Shown piece by piece: positions 46,701 to 54,816 of a DNA stretch of 64,000 bases. The DNA comes from JBQTGK01 sp052400665. GTDB taxonomy: Bacteria > Bacteroidota > Bacteroidia > Bacteroidales > Marinifilaceae. The stretch lies in the NCBI GenBank assembly GCA_052400665.1, contig JBQTGK010000002.1. One strand, given 5' to 3'. The translations under genes were made by a program, and so were the position numbers. Below the pieces are notes generated by a model, which made no database searches, had not been told where the DNA came from, and was given only the letters and a program-made list of their open reading frames with translations. Each line of letters starts with the position of its first letter. Position 1 is the stretch's first letter.

Positions 46701-48136
46701 TTAAACATTTTACCTTCAACACCTTGTAGTGATAAAATTGGGATAAATACAATAAGAATTATAATTTGTCCAAAAATGGCAGAATTCATCATTTTTGATG
46801 CTCCTGAAAATGTGATTTTATCTAAAAGTGTTTTTTGTTCTTCAGGCTTAGATTTCTGATATTCATCGGAGTTGGCATTTATTCGTATGGCTATGTATTC
46901 AACAATTATAACAGCTCCGTCTATAATTATTCCAAAATCGAGTGCTCCCAAACTCATTAAATTGGCATCGATTCCAAAAACATACATCATCGATAGAGTA
47001 AAAAGTAAAGCCAAAGGAATCATAGAGGCAATAACTAGTGCTGAACGAATATTTCCCAAAAGAAGAATTACGATAAACATTACAATGATACATCCCAATA
47101 GTAAATTTTCAATTACTGTAGTTGTGGTTTTTCCAATTAACTCGCTTCGTTCTAAAATTGGATTTATAAAAACTCCTTCAGGCAGATTTTTCTGTATTTG
47201 GGCGACTCTGTTTTTTACTTCGTTAATAACCAGTTTCGAGTTGGCTCCTTTTAGCATCATTATTTGGCCCAATACTTTTTCGCCTTGTCCATTGGCGGTA
47301 ATTGCCCCATATCTATTGGCATACCCTAAATGTACAGTGGCAATATCTTTTATTAGAATAGGAATGCCATTGTTGTTTTTAACAACAATATTCTCAATAT
47401 CTTTAATCGATTTTACTTGCCCATCGCTACGAATAAAATAGGATTGATTGGTTTTTTCGATATAGGCACCCCCTGAAATGCTATTGTTGTTTTGTAAAGC
47501 ATTAAAAACTTCGATTAAGTTTAAATCCATATACTGCAATTGATTTGGATTTATGGCTACTTCGTATTGTTTTAAAAATCCGCCCCAGCTGTTTACTTCT
47601 ACTACGCCAGGTATTCCAGATAATTGGCGTTTTACTATCCAATCTTGTATGGTGCGAAGTTCCATTGCCGAGTATTTATTTTCATAGCCTGGCTTAAGAT
47701 CTAAGATGTATTGGTATATTTCTCCAAGTCCTGTGCTTATTGGTCCCATTTCTGGAGTTCCAAATCCGTCTGGGATATTGGCCGATGCCGATTTAATTTT
47801 TTCGGCTATCAACTGTCGGGGCAAATAAGTTCCAATTTTATCACTAAACACAACAGTTACAACAGATAAACCAAATTTAGATACGGATCTGATTTCAATA
47901 ACATCTGGTAAATTTGCCATTTCCAATTCAACCGGAGCCGTAATAAATTGCTCAATTTCCTGTGTAGAAAGATTTCCGGATGTAGTAATAACCTGAACCT
48001 GGTTATTAGTGATGTCGGGCACTGCACCAATGGAAATTCTGCTGATAGAATAAAATCCGAATAAAACAATTGATAAGGTAAACAAGATTACCATAAATTT
48101 GTTTCGAATACTAAATGCAATTATTTTTTCTAGCAT
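43793..48136 (-). CDS. CusA/CzcA heavy-metal RND pump fused to a C-terminal TolC-type channel
   Basis: A 1447-aa protein. Residues 1 to about 1035 form a heavy-metal-efflux RND pump with 12 transmembrane helices: ISRISIGAVPDITNNQVQV near the start, LGALDFGIIIDGAVIIVEY in helix 4 (Asp residues of proton relay), and GIAVLNGIVLIEHLKDLQ in the second half. After a hydrophobic stretch ending FTTKGQ, residues about 1055-1447 form an outer-membrane TolC-like factor (IKLEQAIQIAIDNNKELHAS; PDISLAYFRGSN). Internal cleavage after the Gln would release the channel to the periplasm and outer membrane. Such fusions are common in Bacteroidota. It is the first gene of the operon; the adaptor follows. Confidence 0.95.
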   Translation of the reverse strand: MLEKIIAFSIRNKFMVILFTLSIVLFGFYSISRISIGAVPDITNNQVQVITTSGNLSTQEIEQFITAPVELEMANLPDVIEIRSVSKFGLSVVTVVFSDKIGTYLPRQLIAEKIKSASANIPDGFGTPEMGPISTGLGEIYQYILDLKPGYENKYSAMELRTIQDWIVKRQLSGIPGVVEVNSWGGFLKQYEVAINPNQLQYMDLNLIEVFNALQNNNSISGGAYIEKTNQSYFIRSDGQVKSIKDIENIVVKNNNGIPILIKDIATVHLGYANRYGAITANGQGEKVLGQIMMLKGANSKLVINEVKNRVAQIQKNLPEGVFINPILERSELIGKTTTTVIENLLLGCIIVMFIVILLLGNIRSALVIASMIPLALLFTLSMMYVFGIDANLMSLGALDFGIIIDGAVIIVEYIAIRINANSDEYQKSKPEEQKTLLDKITFSGASKMMNSAIFGQIIILIVFIPILSLQGVEGKMFKPMALSFSFAIIGAMILGFTWLPVASALFLKPEKKGSRNISNKIMNFCYHSYTPVMKWSCSHKKLVLGSSLIVLILTGILFSKMGGEFVPTLDEGDFVIQPVLKTGTSLSKTVEMCTKMENILIDRFPEIDQIVCRIGAAEVPTDPMSMEEIDMIIKLNPRKEWTNANSKEELADEFKKALSIIPGIEYEFTQPIEMRFNELITGVRADIAIKIFGENLSYLNQKASEIKKLIEDIPGAADIILEKTEGLPQMNVIYKRNKIALYGLDIKTLNTYLAMAFGGESSGSVFEGEKRFDLEVRLQKQNRKDINNIKQLMIPLANGGKIPFHEIADISYSEGPAKISRENTHRMMAISVNVRNRDLQSVVEDIQTKIDANISLKPGNYIVYGGQFENLQNASKRLLFAVPLALLLIFIFLHFAFNSFKDAILIFTAVPLSTVGGVILLWIRGMPFSVSAGIGFIALFGIAVLNGIVLIEHLKDLQKKGMSNMRELILTGTKDRLRPVILTAAAAAMGFLPMAISTGAGAEVQRPLATVVIGGLITSTMLTMIALPLLFEIFYNVTGIGFKPLRFLRSKPSMIILIILGFSFTTKGQTKTIKLEQAIQIAIDNNKELHASTLEIDQFKALKGGAFSPEKTLFYYAYDQNNIAENGHPLRIYGLEQNFKFPSVYTSKSRILKKDVSISQIRYIRNKQLISKNVSQAYYQIIYLKNKLHILKSLDSLYLSFTKKAELSFKHGETSPIDLLTAKSKHEQAKIRLQEVNYNLKIYESRLHAILQSDSIYSIAKQKLTKIPIIINNIETCTDLEILKLKSEQQQVQYQLEKNKLLPDISLAYFRGSNSYSNAQTYEGFQIGLSLPLFFGEQKARIKANKIAIDINQNKRTNFLIGRTAQQKELLLELKKYDESIQNYEETGRKLSEQLLNTAQKSYQLGEIDFFKFVFSVENSVNLNLINLDQLAKYNQLAIEVNYLSK

Positions 48137-48685
48137 AGTGGAGAATTGAAGTGGTTATTATAAAATCCAGATTTATGAATAAATACTGGTAAATGTTTGA
48201 ATATTATTCAACAGCTCAATTCTCTCTCTTCAATATTCAGATTAAGTACATTAGTTATACAATTTCAAGTTATAAAAATATCTATCTATGGGCAATAGAT
48301 TTTTCATAAAGATTAAATAAATTAAAATGCTTTTGTTTTTTTTTGATAAAGAGAAAAATAAAGCTTTATAGTTTATAATAATGCTGATTATCTTTTATTA
48401 TATTAACAGTGTGGGAATTTTTAAAAAAATTACTAAAAATATCATGAGTAATTTATTCTCGCCAGAATATTAAATATGAGAGGATTGTTTAATAGATAGA
48501 TTATCGAGTTATTTTAAATTTTGTATTGTTATATAAATAATGAGTTTTCCTGAGTATAAAAAAGGAAACAAAATTAAGATATCGACGTAAATTGAATTTT
48601 AGATTTATACTTTAATATATAGGTGTCCAAAAGCCATATTATTTGAGATTGACTAATGCTTTAAAAAAAGCCAATTAAATTACTT
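48137..48685. other. 549-bp divergent spacer between metal-efflux and polysaccharide operons
   Basis: AT-rich sequence with no ORF or RNA gene recognised. It must hold promoters of both operons. A 15-bp palindrome TTGAATATTATTCAA at 48197-48211, centred 68 bp before the pump gene, could be an operator for a metal-responsive regulator. Near the right end TATACTTTAA at about 48605 is a poor match to a -7 box for the receiver gene. Confidence 0.45.
48197..48211. promoter_or_regulatory. Palindromic operator candidate upstream of the metal-efflux operon
   Basis: Perfect dyad TTGAATA-T-TATTCAA located in the expected operator zone of the pump gene. No regulator gene is adjacent, so the cognate protein is unknown. 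Confidence 0.35.
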
Positions 48686-49048
48686 ATGAAGAAAATACTA
48701 GTTGTTGACGATAAACCATCTATGAGCCAATTGATGGTTCGTTTCTTGCAAAACACATTCGACGTAACTACAATGGAAGATGGTCTTAAAGCTATTTCAT
48801 GGCTACAAGATGGTAATATCCCGGATATTATTCTTACCGATTTAGAAATGCCAAATATGGATGGTATTGAATTAATCAAACGAATTAAAGAAAGTGGATA
48901 TTTTAATGATATTCCAATCATTGTTTTAAGCAGTCAGGAAAGCAGTAATGTACGTGTGCAATGCCTAAAACTGGGAGCAGAGGATTATATTATGAAACCT
49001 TTTAACCCGGAAGAATTAATGATAAGAATTGAGCGTTTGATTAAATAG
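48686..49048 (+). CDS. Stand-alone response-regulator receiver protein
   Basis: A 120-aa single receiver domain: ILVVDDKPSM gives the acidic pair Asp8/Asp9, IILTDLEMPNMDG the phospho-acceptor Asp52, IIVLSSQ the Ser82 switch residue, and DYIMKPFNPEEL the Lys104. All key residues are present, so it should be phosphorylated by a histidine kinase, which is not in this window. No output domain. It is 7 bp upstream of a gene whose product has its own receiver fused to a sugar transferase, so it may act as a phosphorelay partner or a switch for polysaccharide production. Confidence 0.93.
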   Translation: MKKILVVDDKPSMSQLMVRFLQNTFDVTTMEDGLKAISWLQDGNIPDIILTDLEMPNMDGIELIKRIKESGYFNDIPIIVLSSQESSNVRVQCLKLGAEDYIMKPFNPEELMIRIERLIK

Positions 49049-49055
49049 ATACATT

Positions 49056-50258
49056 ATGGAGACAGTTAGCAGACAAATGAAAATAATGTACATTGGGTCT
49101 GACGATACTGTTCTTGAAAGTTTTCGGGGACAGAACGTAAGAGTTAATCTAGTGCATCTTAACAATCCATTGCAAGCCTCGGAATGGTTAGAGGAAAATA
49201 TTATGGTCGATGGAATTGTTAGTGATCTTGAATTGCCAGGTAGAAATGGTTTGGATTTTCACAATGTATTTGTTGAAAAATTTGATGCTGAGAAGGCAGT
49301 CCCATATATTTTGTTGGTAAATGAAAAAAGACCTGAAATAATAAAAACAGCCATAAAACAGGGAGTAAGCGATGTATATGCGAAGCCAATAAATGCAGAA
49401 ACTCTTATGAATCGCATTAATTTTTTGAAGGTACTTCAAGTTCACATGAGGTTTAATAAACCCGAGAAAAGTAAGAATATTAAGGTATATACAACACCTT
49501 TTTTTAAGAGATCTTTTGATATCGTATTTGCAAGTCTGGCTTTACTTTGCCTTTCTCCTTTGTTAATTGTTTTTTTAATTGCTATCCGATTGGAATCGAA
49601 AGGAAAAGTATATTATATCTCCAAAAGAGTGGGTACTGGTTATCGTATATTTAATTTTCTTAAATTAAGATCGATGTATCCCGATGCCGACAAACGATTA
49701 AAAGAGCTTGAGCATTTAAATCAATATCAGAGCGAAGAGCAAGAAGAAGAAGGTAAGATTGCCGCTGAGCTTGAAAATATAGAGAGTAAGGATTTGGATG
49801 GAGCAACGATACTTTTTGGCGATGAGGAACAAGTAGAAGAAACTACCCACATTCAAAAACGGAAACAGAAGCAAGATAAAGCTTTTGTAAAATTTGAAAA
49901 TGATCCTCGAATTACCAAAGTAGGACATATTATTCGAAAATTAAGCATCGATGAATTGCCTCAACTAATAAATGTGATTAAGGGTGATATGTCGATTGTA
50001 GGAAATCGTCCTTTGCCACTTTACGAGGCCGAGATGTTAACAACCGATGAATGGACTGATCGGTTCAATGGTCCAGCAGGAATTACAGGATTATGGCAGG
50101 TTGAAGCCAGAGGTAAATCCTCTAAAATGTCTCCAGAGGAAAGAAAAGGTTTAGATAATACTTATGTGGAAATTGCCAATAGTAAATATTCATTTTGGAA
50201 AGATATCTGGATTATTCTAAGAACAATTCCTGCAGTTTTTCAGAAAGAGAACGTGTAA
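49056..50258 (+). CDS. Receiver domain fused to initiating sugar transferase (phosphoglycosyl transferase)
   Basis: A 400-aa protein. Residues about 8-130 form a receiver-like domain with Asp16/Asp17, Asp57 in GIVSDLELPG and Lys110 in VYAKP, so phosphorylation remains possible. From 149 on it is a monotopic phosphoglycosyl transferase of the PglC/WcaJ C-terminal type: membrane helix FDIVFASLALLCLSPLLIVF (154-173), KLRSMYPDAD, an acidic insertion at about 215-275 not found in typical members, then NDPRITKVGHIIRKLSIDEL with catalytic Asp299-Glu300, and GPAGITGLWQV. It attaches the first sugar-phosphate to undecaprenyl phosphate. Fusion to a receiver suggests direct control of chain initiation. 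Start may also be Met8. Confidence 0.92.
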   Translation: METVSRQMKIMYIGSDDTVLESFRGQNVRVNLVHLNNPLQASEWLEENIMVDGIVSDLELPGRNGLDFHNVFVEKFDAEKAVPYILLVNEKRPEIIKTAIKQGVSDVYAKPINAETLMNRINFLKVLQVHMRFNKPEKSKNIKVYTTPFFKRSFDIVFASLALLCLSPLLIVFLIAIRLESKGKVYYISKRVGTGYRIFNFLKLRSMYPDADKRLKELEHLNQYQSEEQEEEGKIAAELENIESKDLDGATILFGDEEQVEETTHIQKRKQKQDKAFVKFENDPRITKVGHIIRKLSIDELPQLINVIKGDMSIVGNRPLPLYEAEMLTTDEWTDRFNGPAGITGLWQVEARGKSSKMSPEERKGLDNTYVEIANSKYSFWKDIWIILRTIPAVFQKENV

Positions 50259-50268
50259 TTTTAATTCA

Positions 50269-51027
50269 ATGAAAGAAACCATTCATAAATTCTTACTATT
50301 AGCTATCTTTATATGCATGTCTGTAATTTCTTATGGACAAGAAATTGTGACTGATATTGAAGATCAACTTGAGGTTAACAATTTAAAGGAAAAATTATTG
50401 CCTTTAAATGAATTACTTACTTTGGCAGAGAGGCATTCCCCTTTACTTAAAATGATTGATGCTGATATTCACATTCAGGATTTAAGAATAAAATCTGAAA
50501 AGAAAGACTGGTTATCTTTTTTTAGCGTAACTGGAACGGCTAAATATGGAATGTTTGAGAATTTGATTGTAACAGACGAATTTGAGCTTGAAGATTCAGG
50601 AGCAAGCAGCAGTACCAAACAAACTAGATATACAGTTGGTATGTCTCTTAAAGTGCCACTAAATGAAATTTTTAACAAACTGAATCGCGATGTTGCTTTA
50701 AGTGAAAAAATGAAGCTTCAGTATCAAAAAACAGAAACCATTTCTGAATTGCGAAAATTGGTGATTACTCAATATGGAAATTTGCTAAGAGCCCATTCTA
50801 AGTTGATAATCAAAACCTCGGAGTTGGAAACTGTAAAAATGAAAATGATTGATACAGAAGTTAATTATAGGAATGGTAAATTGTCATTAGGTGATTTTAC
50901 AAACCAAAAGAGTGAAATTTTAAAATTACAATTAGCTTACGAAGAGACTAAAATTGAGTTTATTGTTGCAGTTCATATTTTACAAGAAACAATTGGTGTT
51001 AGTTTGAACTTAAATCCAAAGATTTGA
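50269..51027 (+). CDS. Half-length TolC-family outer-membrane protein
   Basis: A 252-aa protein with a signal peptide (cleavage near SYGQ). The mature part matches one outer-membrane-efflux repeat: LPLNELLTLAERHSPLLKMI near the start, long amphipathic helices with LRKLVITQYGNLLRAHSKL, and YRNGKLSLGDFTNQKSEILK at the end. Classical TolC proteins have two such repeats and about 430-490 aa, so this is half size and would need to assemble differently, for example as a hexamer or with a partner. It takes the place where a Wza-type exporter is usually found. Its stop codon overlaps the next start (TTGA). Confidence 0.85.
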   Translation: MKETIHKFLLLAIFICMSVISYGQEIVTDIEDQLEVNNLKEKLLPLNELLTLAERHSPLLKMIDADIHIQDLRIKSEKKDWLSFFSVTGTAKYGMFENLIVTDEFELEDSGASSSTKQTRYTVGMSLKVPLNEIFNKLNRDVALSEKMKLQYQKTETISELRKLVITQYGNLLRAHSKLIIKTSELETVKMKMIDTEVNYRNGKLSLGDFTNQKSEILKLQLAYEETKIEFIVAVHILQETIGVSLNLNPKI

Positions 51028-53237
51028 ATATAGTTTATTTTATACGATTATTGTTAAAACACTACATACCTATAATGGTATGTCCTGTTATATTATTTGT
51101 TATCATTTTTGTGTTAACCAAAGATGAGCCTAAGGTCTATACTTCCTATACAAATATCTATACGGGAATTGCTACAGGTGCTAATTTAATGTCTCTGGAA
51201 AGTTCAAAAGTTGATAGACTGGGAACCATTACGGCTTTTGATAATTTGATCAATATCATTAAATCAAGAGGTGCAGCGGAAGAGGTTGGCTTGCGTTTGT
51301 TTACTTATCACATGCTTTTAGATAAACCTGATCCTGATAGAATTTCAAAGGAATCGTTTGTTAAATTGATGGGAATTGTTCCCAAGGATGTTAAAAAGCT
51401 TGTTGTTAAAGGTGATTTTGAAAAAACTTATGCAGCCTTTATTGATTATAAAAATAAGAATTTTGAGAATTTTATTTATGAACTTATTTACCTAAATCAT
51501 CCCGATTACAGTTATGAAAAGATACTTTCTAATTTAAAAGTGAGGCGTATTTCTTCGAGTGATATGATAGAATTGAGTTATAAATCTGATGATCCTGGAA
51601 TTTGTCAGCAAACATTGGAGATTTTTAATGAGGTGTTTATAAATAAATATTCGGATGTAAAACTGATTCAATCAGATGCAATTCTAAAATATTTTAGAGA
51701 TCAGTTGGACGATGCTCAATTAAAACTTGATGAAGCAGAGGATCAGCTTCTGGATTTTAACAAAAAGAATAATATCATTAACTACTACGAGCAGTCTGAG
51801 CATATTACAATTCAAAAAGAGCGTTTTGCGGCGTTTTATAATGAGCTAAAAATGGAGCATAAGGCTGCAGTTGCTGTGCTAAGTGTTTTGGAAAATAAAT
51901 TATCGGTACAACAGCAAAAAGAACTAAATAATAGCGACATTATTGGTTTGAGGAATAAAATAGCCAATTTGAATATACAAATCTCAATTAAGGATTATCA
52001 GGCAGAACTTGATACGATTAATCGCAAAAAAATTCTTGATGAAATTGCAGATATGAATATTGAATCATTCAGCCTGCAGGAAACTCTTAGGAAATCAATA
52101 AATAGAGCCTATTTTATCGATAATACCGTTGAAGGTATTGCATCATCAAATGTACTAGATCAATGGCTCGATAATGTGGTGATTTATGAATCGACTCGTG
52201 CAAAACTATTGGTTGGTGAGGAAAAAATTCAGGAGTTTAATCAATTGGTAAAAGAATATGCGCCCAAAGGTGCAACGATGAAACGTCTTGAACGAAAAAT
52301 TGATATCGCAGAACAAGAATACCTCTCCATTCTGCGTAGCTTAAATGTTGCAAAATTAAAACAGCAAAATTTGGAGTTAAATGCAAACTTAAAAGTATCA
52401 GAAACTCCAAATTATCCGCTAAAATCAGAGCCTAGTAAGCGTAAAATTCTATTGCTGATTGGATTGGTACTTGGATTTATGATACCTGCTTTTGTAATTA
52501 TTGTATTCGATTATTTGAATCAAAATATAAGAACTGTTTCCAATGCCGAAAATCTGATTAAGCTTCCAGTTGTATCAGCTTATCCTAATATGGTACAAAA
52601 AAGTAAAACGAAGAACTATGTTGAGATTGGTAGATTGTCTGTGAATAAATTATTCCAGAGTGTGTTAAACCTATCCAACAGCCTTAGGACTGATGAGCCT
52701 TTAAAAGTATTGATATATAGTGTACAGGATAACGAAGGTAAAACGACCTTGGGAACAAAATTAGCCCAGCGTTTATCTGCTAATGGTTATAAGAGTTTAT
52801 TTGTTAACCATGAAGAGGTATCCGGAGATCCTGTTTTTGATTGTCAGAAATATGAAGTCAATAGTGAGTTTATAGCCTGCAAGTCTATTGCAGATTTATA
52901 TAGGAATAATATAGAAGATGAATCTAAATATAGGGTAGTGTTACTTGAATTACCATCTATTGGATTGAATAATTATCCTGTAAATTTATTTAATGATGCT
53001 GATCTAGCATTGCTTACCGTAAGAGCTAATCGAGCGTGGAATGCAGCAGATAAAGATAGCTTAGAGAAGTTATCTGAGCTAACACAGAATTTGAAGCAAG
53101 GGGTGTTGCTAAATGGAGTTGAAATAAGTGAAATGGAAAAAGTCATTGGTGAGTTGCCAGGGAAAAGATCATTGATTCGTAGATTTATTAAACGACTGTT
53201 TTCATTTCAGCTGCATTCTAAAAAGACAATTAAGTAG
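51024..53237 (+). CDS. Wzz/Wzc-like chain-length protein with degenerate tyrosine-kinase domain
   Basis: A 737-aa inner-membrane protein starting at a TTG that overlaps the preceding stop. Transmembrane helices lie at about 8-30 and 473-495, with a large periplasmic part rich in coiled coil between (DAQLKLDEAEDQLLDFNKKN). The Pro-containing region before the second helix (NYPLKSEPSKRK) is typical of Wzz. The C-terminal 170 residues resemble a BY-kinase: SVQDNEGKTTLGTK matches Walker A only partly (no PG). The second Walker motif lacks its Asp (SLFVNHEE), Walker B reads VVLLELPS with Glu for Asp, and there is no Tyr-rich tail. It likely sets chain length or export without kinase activity. Confidence 0.87.
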   Translation: MNIVYFIRLLLKHYIPIMVCPVILFVIIFVLTKDEPKVYTSYTNIYTGIATGANLMSLESSKVDRLGTITAFDNLINIIKSRGAAEEVGLRLFTYHMLLDKPDPDRISKESFVKLMGIVPKDVKKLVVKGDFEKTYAAFIDYKNKNFENFIYELIYLNHPDYSYEKILSNLKVRRISSSDMIELSYKSDDPGICQQTLEIFNEVFINKYSDVKLIQSDAILKYFRDQLDDAQLKLDEAEDQLLDFNKKNNIINYYEQSEHITIQKERFAAFYNELKMEHKAAVAVLSVLENKLSVQQQKELNNSDIIGLRNKIANLNIQISIKDYQAELDTINRKKILDEIADMNIESFSLQETLRKSINRAYFIDNTVEGIASSNVLDQWLDNVVIYESTRAKLLVGEEKIQEFNQLVKEYAPKGATMKRLERKIDIAEQEYLSILRSLNVAKLKQQNLELNANLKVSETPNYPLKSEPSKRKILLLIGLVLGFMIPAFVIIVFDYLNQNIRTVSNAENLIKLPVVSAYPNMVQKSKTKNYVEIGRLSVNKLFQSVLNLSNSLRTDEPLKVLIYSVQDNEGKTTLGTKLAQRLSANGYKSLFVNHEEVSGDPVFDCQKYEVNSEFIACKSIADLYRNNIEDESKYRVVLLELPSIGLNNYPVNLFNDADLALLTVRANRAWNAADKDSLEKLSELTQNLKQGVLLNGVEISEMEKVIGELPGKRSLIRRFIKRLFSFQLHSKKTIK

Positions 53238-53261
53238 TTAAGGAAATTAAAATCGAGAAAG

Positions 53262-54788
53262 ATGAAGATCAATCAGTTAAAGGCGGGGGCAGTGTTGTCC
53301 TATGGAATTCTCGGTTTGAGTAATTTAGTGGCTTTGTTTTATACGCCATATATGCTTCGAATGATGGGGAAGAGTGAGTATGGACTTTATGCAATTGTAG
53401 CTTCGGTAATGGCATACCTAACAGTCCTCGATTTTGGATTAGGAAATACAATTGTAAGATATACGGCTAAGTATAGGGCAGAAGGAAAATTGAAAGAATT
53501 GCATTCAATGTATGGGATGTTTATTGTTGTTTATTCGGTAATTGGAGTAATTGCTGTTGGACTAGGGTTGGCATTATATTTTAATATTGAACTGTTTTAC
53601 AGTAAGGCATTAACGGCAGATGAAATTCGAAAGGTTCAGATAATGGTGTTGTTAATGACTATTAATCTTGGATTTACATTTCCTTTAACACTTTTTAAAT
53701 CCATAATAACAGCCTACGAGAATTTTATTTTCCAAAGAATATTACGTCTGGGATACATTATCTTTAATACTACTATAATGATATTGTTACTGGAAATGGG
53801 GTATAGGGCTATTGGAATGGTTGCTTTGATGACTGTGTTGAATGTTATGATACAGATTTTGAGGTTTTTATACTGTAAATATCGAATAAAAATAAAAGTT
53901 AGGTTTAGAGGATTTCAGAAAGACTTGTTTAAAGAGATTTCTGGCTATTCGTTTTTTATATTTATAGGCGTTATTGTAGAAAGACTTTATTGGAGTTCCG
54001 GTCAGATAATTTTAGGGGCAACAGTAGGAACCGCTGCAGTTGCTGTATTTGCAGTAGCTATTCAGCTACAGCAAATGTACCGTAACTTTTCTACCGCCAT
54101 ACCAGGTGTATTACTTCCAAGAATAACAGCAATGACAACCAGAGAGTCCTCAGAAAAAGAAATTTCAGACTTGTTTATTAAAACAGGTAGGATTCAGTTT
54201 ATTATTCTTTCAATTATTCTGTTTGGATTTATTCTGTTTGGAAAACAGTTCGTAATTATTTGGGCCGGTCCTGATTATGCGCAAACTTATATTATTGCAT
54301 TACTTTTAATTGTACCTCTTACCGTTCCATTGATTCAAAATATAGGAATTACAATTCTATTTGCAAGGAACAAGGTGAAGTTTAGAGCTATATTTTATTT
54401 GTGCCTGGCTTCATTTTCTGTTTTGCTACAATTGCTATTAGTAAAGCAATACGAAGGTGTAGGGAGTGCTTTTGCCATTGCAGTAGGCTTAATACTTGGA
54501 CAATGGGTTGGAATGAATATTTATTATTACAAAAAAGAGAATATTGACATTCCAAGGTTTTGGAGAGAGATTGGTCGCATGTCCATTGCGCCTCTAATTA
54601 TAAGTCTGATTACATTTTTTGTTCTAAGGTTTATTGAACTGGATACAATTATAAAATTGGCTGCTGCAATAGTTTGCTTTGTAACGATATATTTGCCATT
54701 TTTTTGGAAATTATCTATGAATCAATATGAAAGAGATCTTTTATTTAAACCATTTTTAAAAGTAAAACAAAAAATATTTGCAAAATAA
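53262..54788 (+). CDS. Wzx-type oligosaccharide flippase (MATE/MOP superfamily)
   Basis: A 508-aa protein with 12-14 predicted helices. The N-terminus LSYGILGLSNLVALFYTPYM and LRMMGKSEYGLYAIVASVMA, then FGLGNTIVRYTAKYRAEG, are typical of polysaccharide flippases. It should move the lipid-linked repeat unit across the inner membrane, upstream of the polymerase encoded four genes later. It follows the Wzz-like gene by 24 bp. No anomaly in length. Confidence 0.92.
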   Translation: MKINQLKAGAVLSYGILGLSNLVALFYTPYMLRMMGKSEYGLYAIVASVMAYLTVLDFGLGNTIVRYTAKYRAEGKLKELHSMYGMFIVVYSVIGVIAVGLGLALYFNIELFYSKALTADEIRKVQIMVLLMTINLGFTFPLTLFKSIITAYENFIFQRILRLGYIIFNTTIMILLLEMGYRAIGMVALMTVLNVMIQILRFLYCKYRIKIKVRFRGFQKDLFKEISGYSFFIFIGVIVERLYWSSGQIILGATVGTAAVAVFAVAIQLQQMYRNFSTAIPGVLLPRITAMTTRESSEKEISDLFIKTGRIQFIILSIILFGFILFGKQFVIIWAGPDYAQTYIIALLLIVPLTVPLIQNIGITILFARNKVKFRAIFYLCLASFSVLLQLLLVKQYEGVGSAFAIAVGLILGQWVGMNIYYYKKENIDIPRFWREIGRMSIAPLIISLITFFVLRFIELDTIIKLAAAIVCFVTIYLPFFWKLSMNQYERDLLFKPFLKVKQKIFAK

Positions 54789-54816
54789 ATTTAACCACGA
54801 TTTAAGGAAGTACTTT

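Noticed and set aside
46872..47441. 189-aa plus-strand ORF within the RND pump gene
   Set aside because: Antisense to conserved transmembrane helices of the pump; hydrophobicity simply mirrors the real gene.
43793..48136. CusA-TolC fusion as an assembly error joining two genes
   Set aside because: The frame is continuous with a plausible signal-like segment between the parts, and such fusions are common in Bacteroidota.
54778..54816. TTG start of the nitroreductase gene overlapping the flippase
   Set aside because: The ATG at 54817 gives a basic start of usual kind; the extension has no conserved features.
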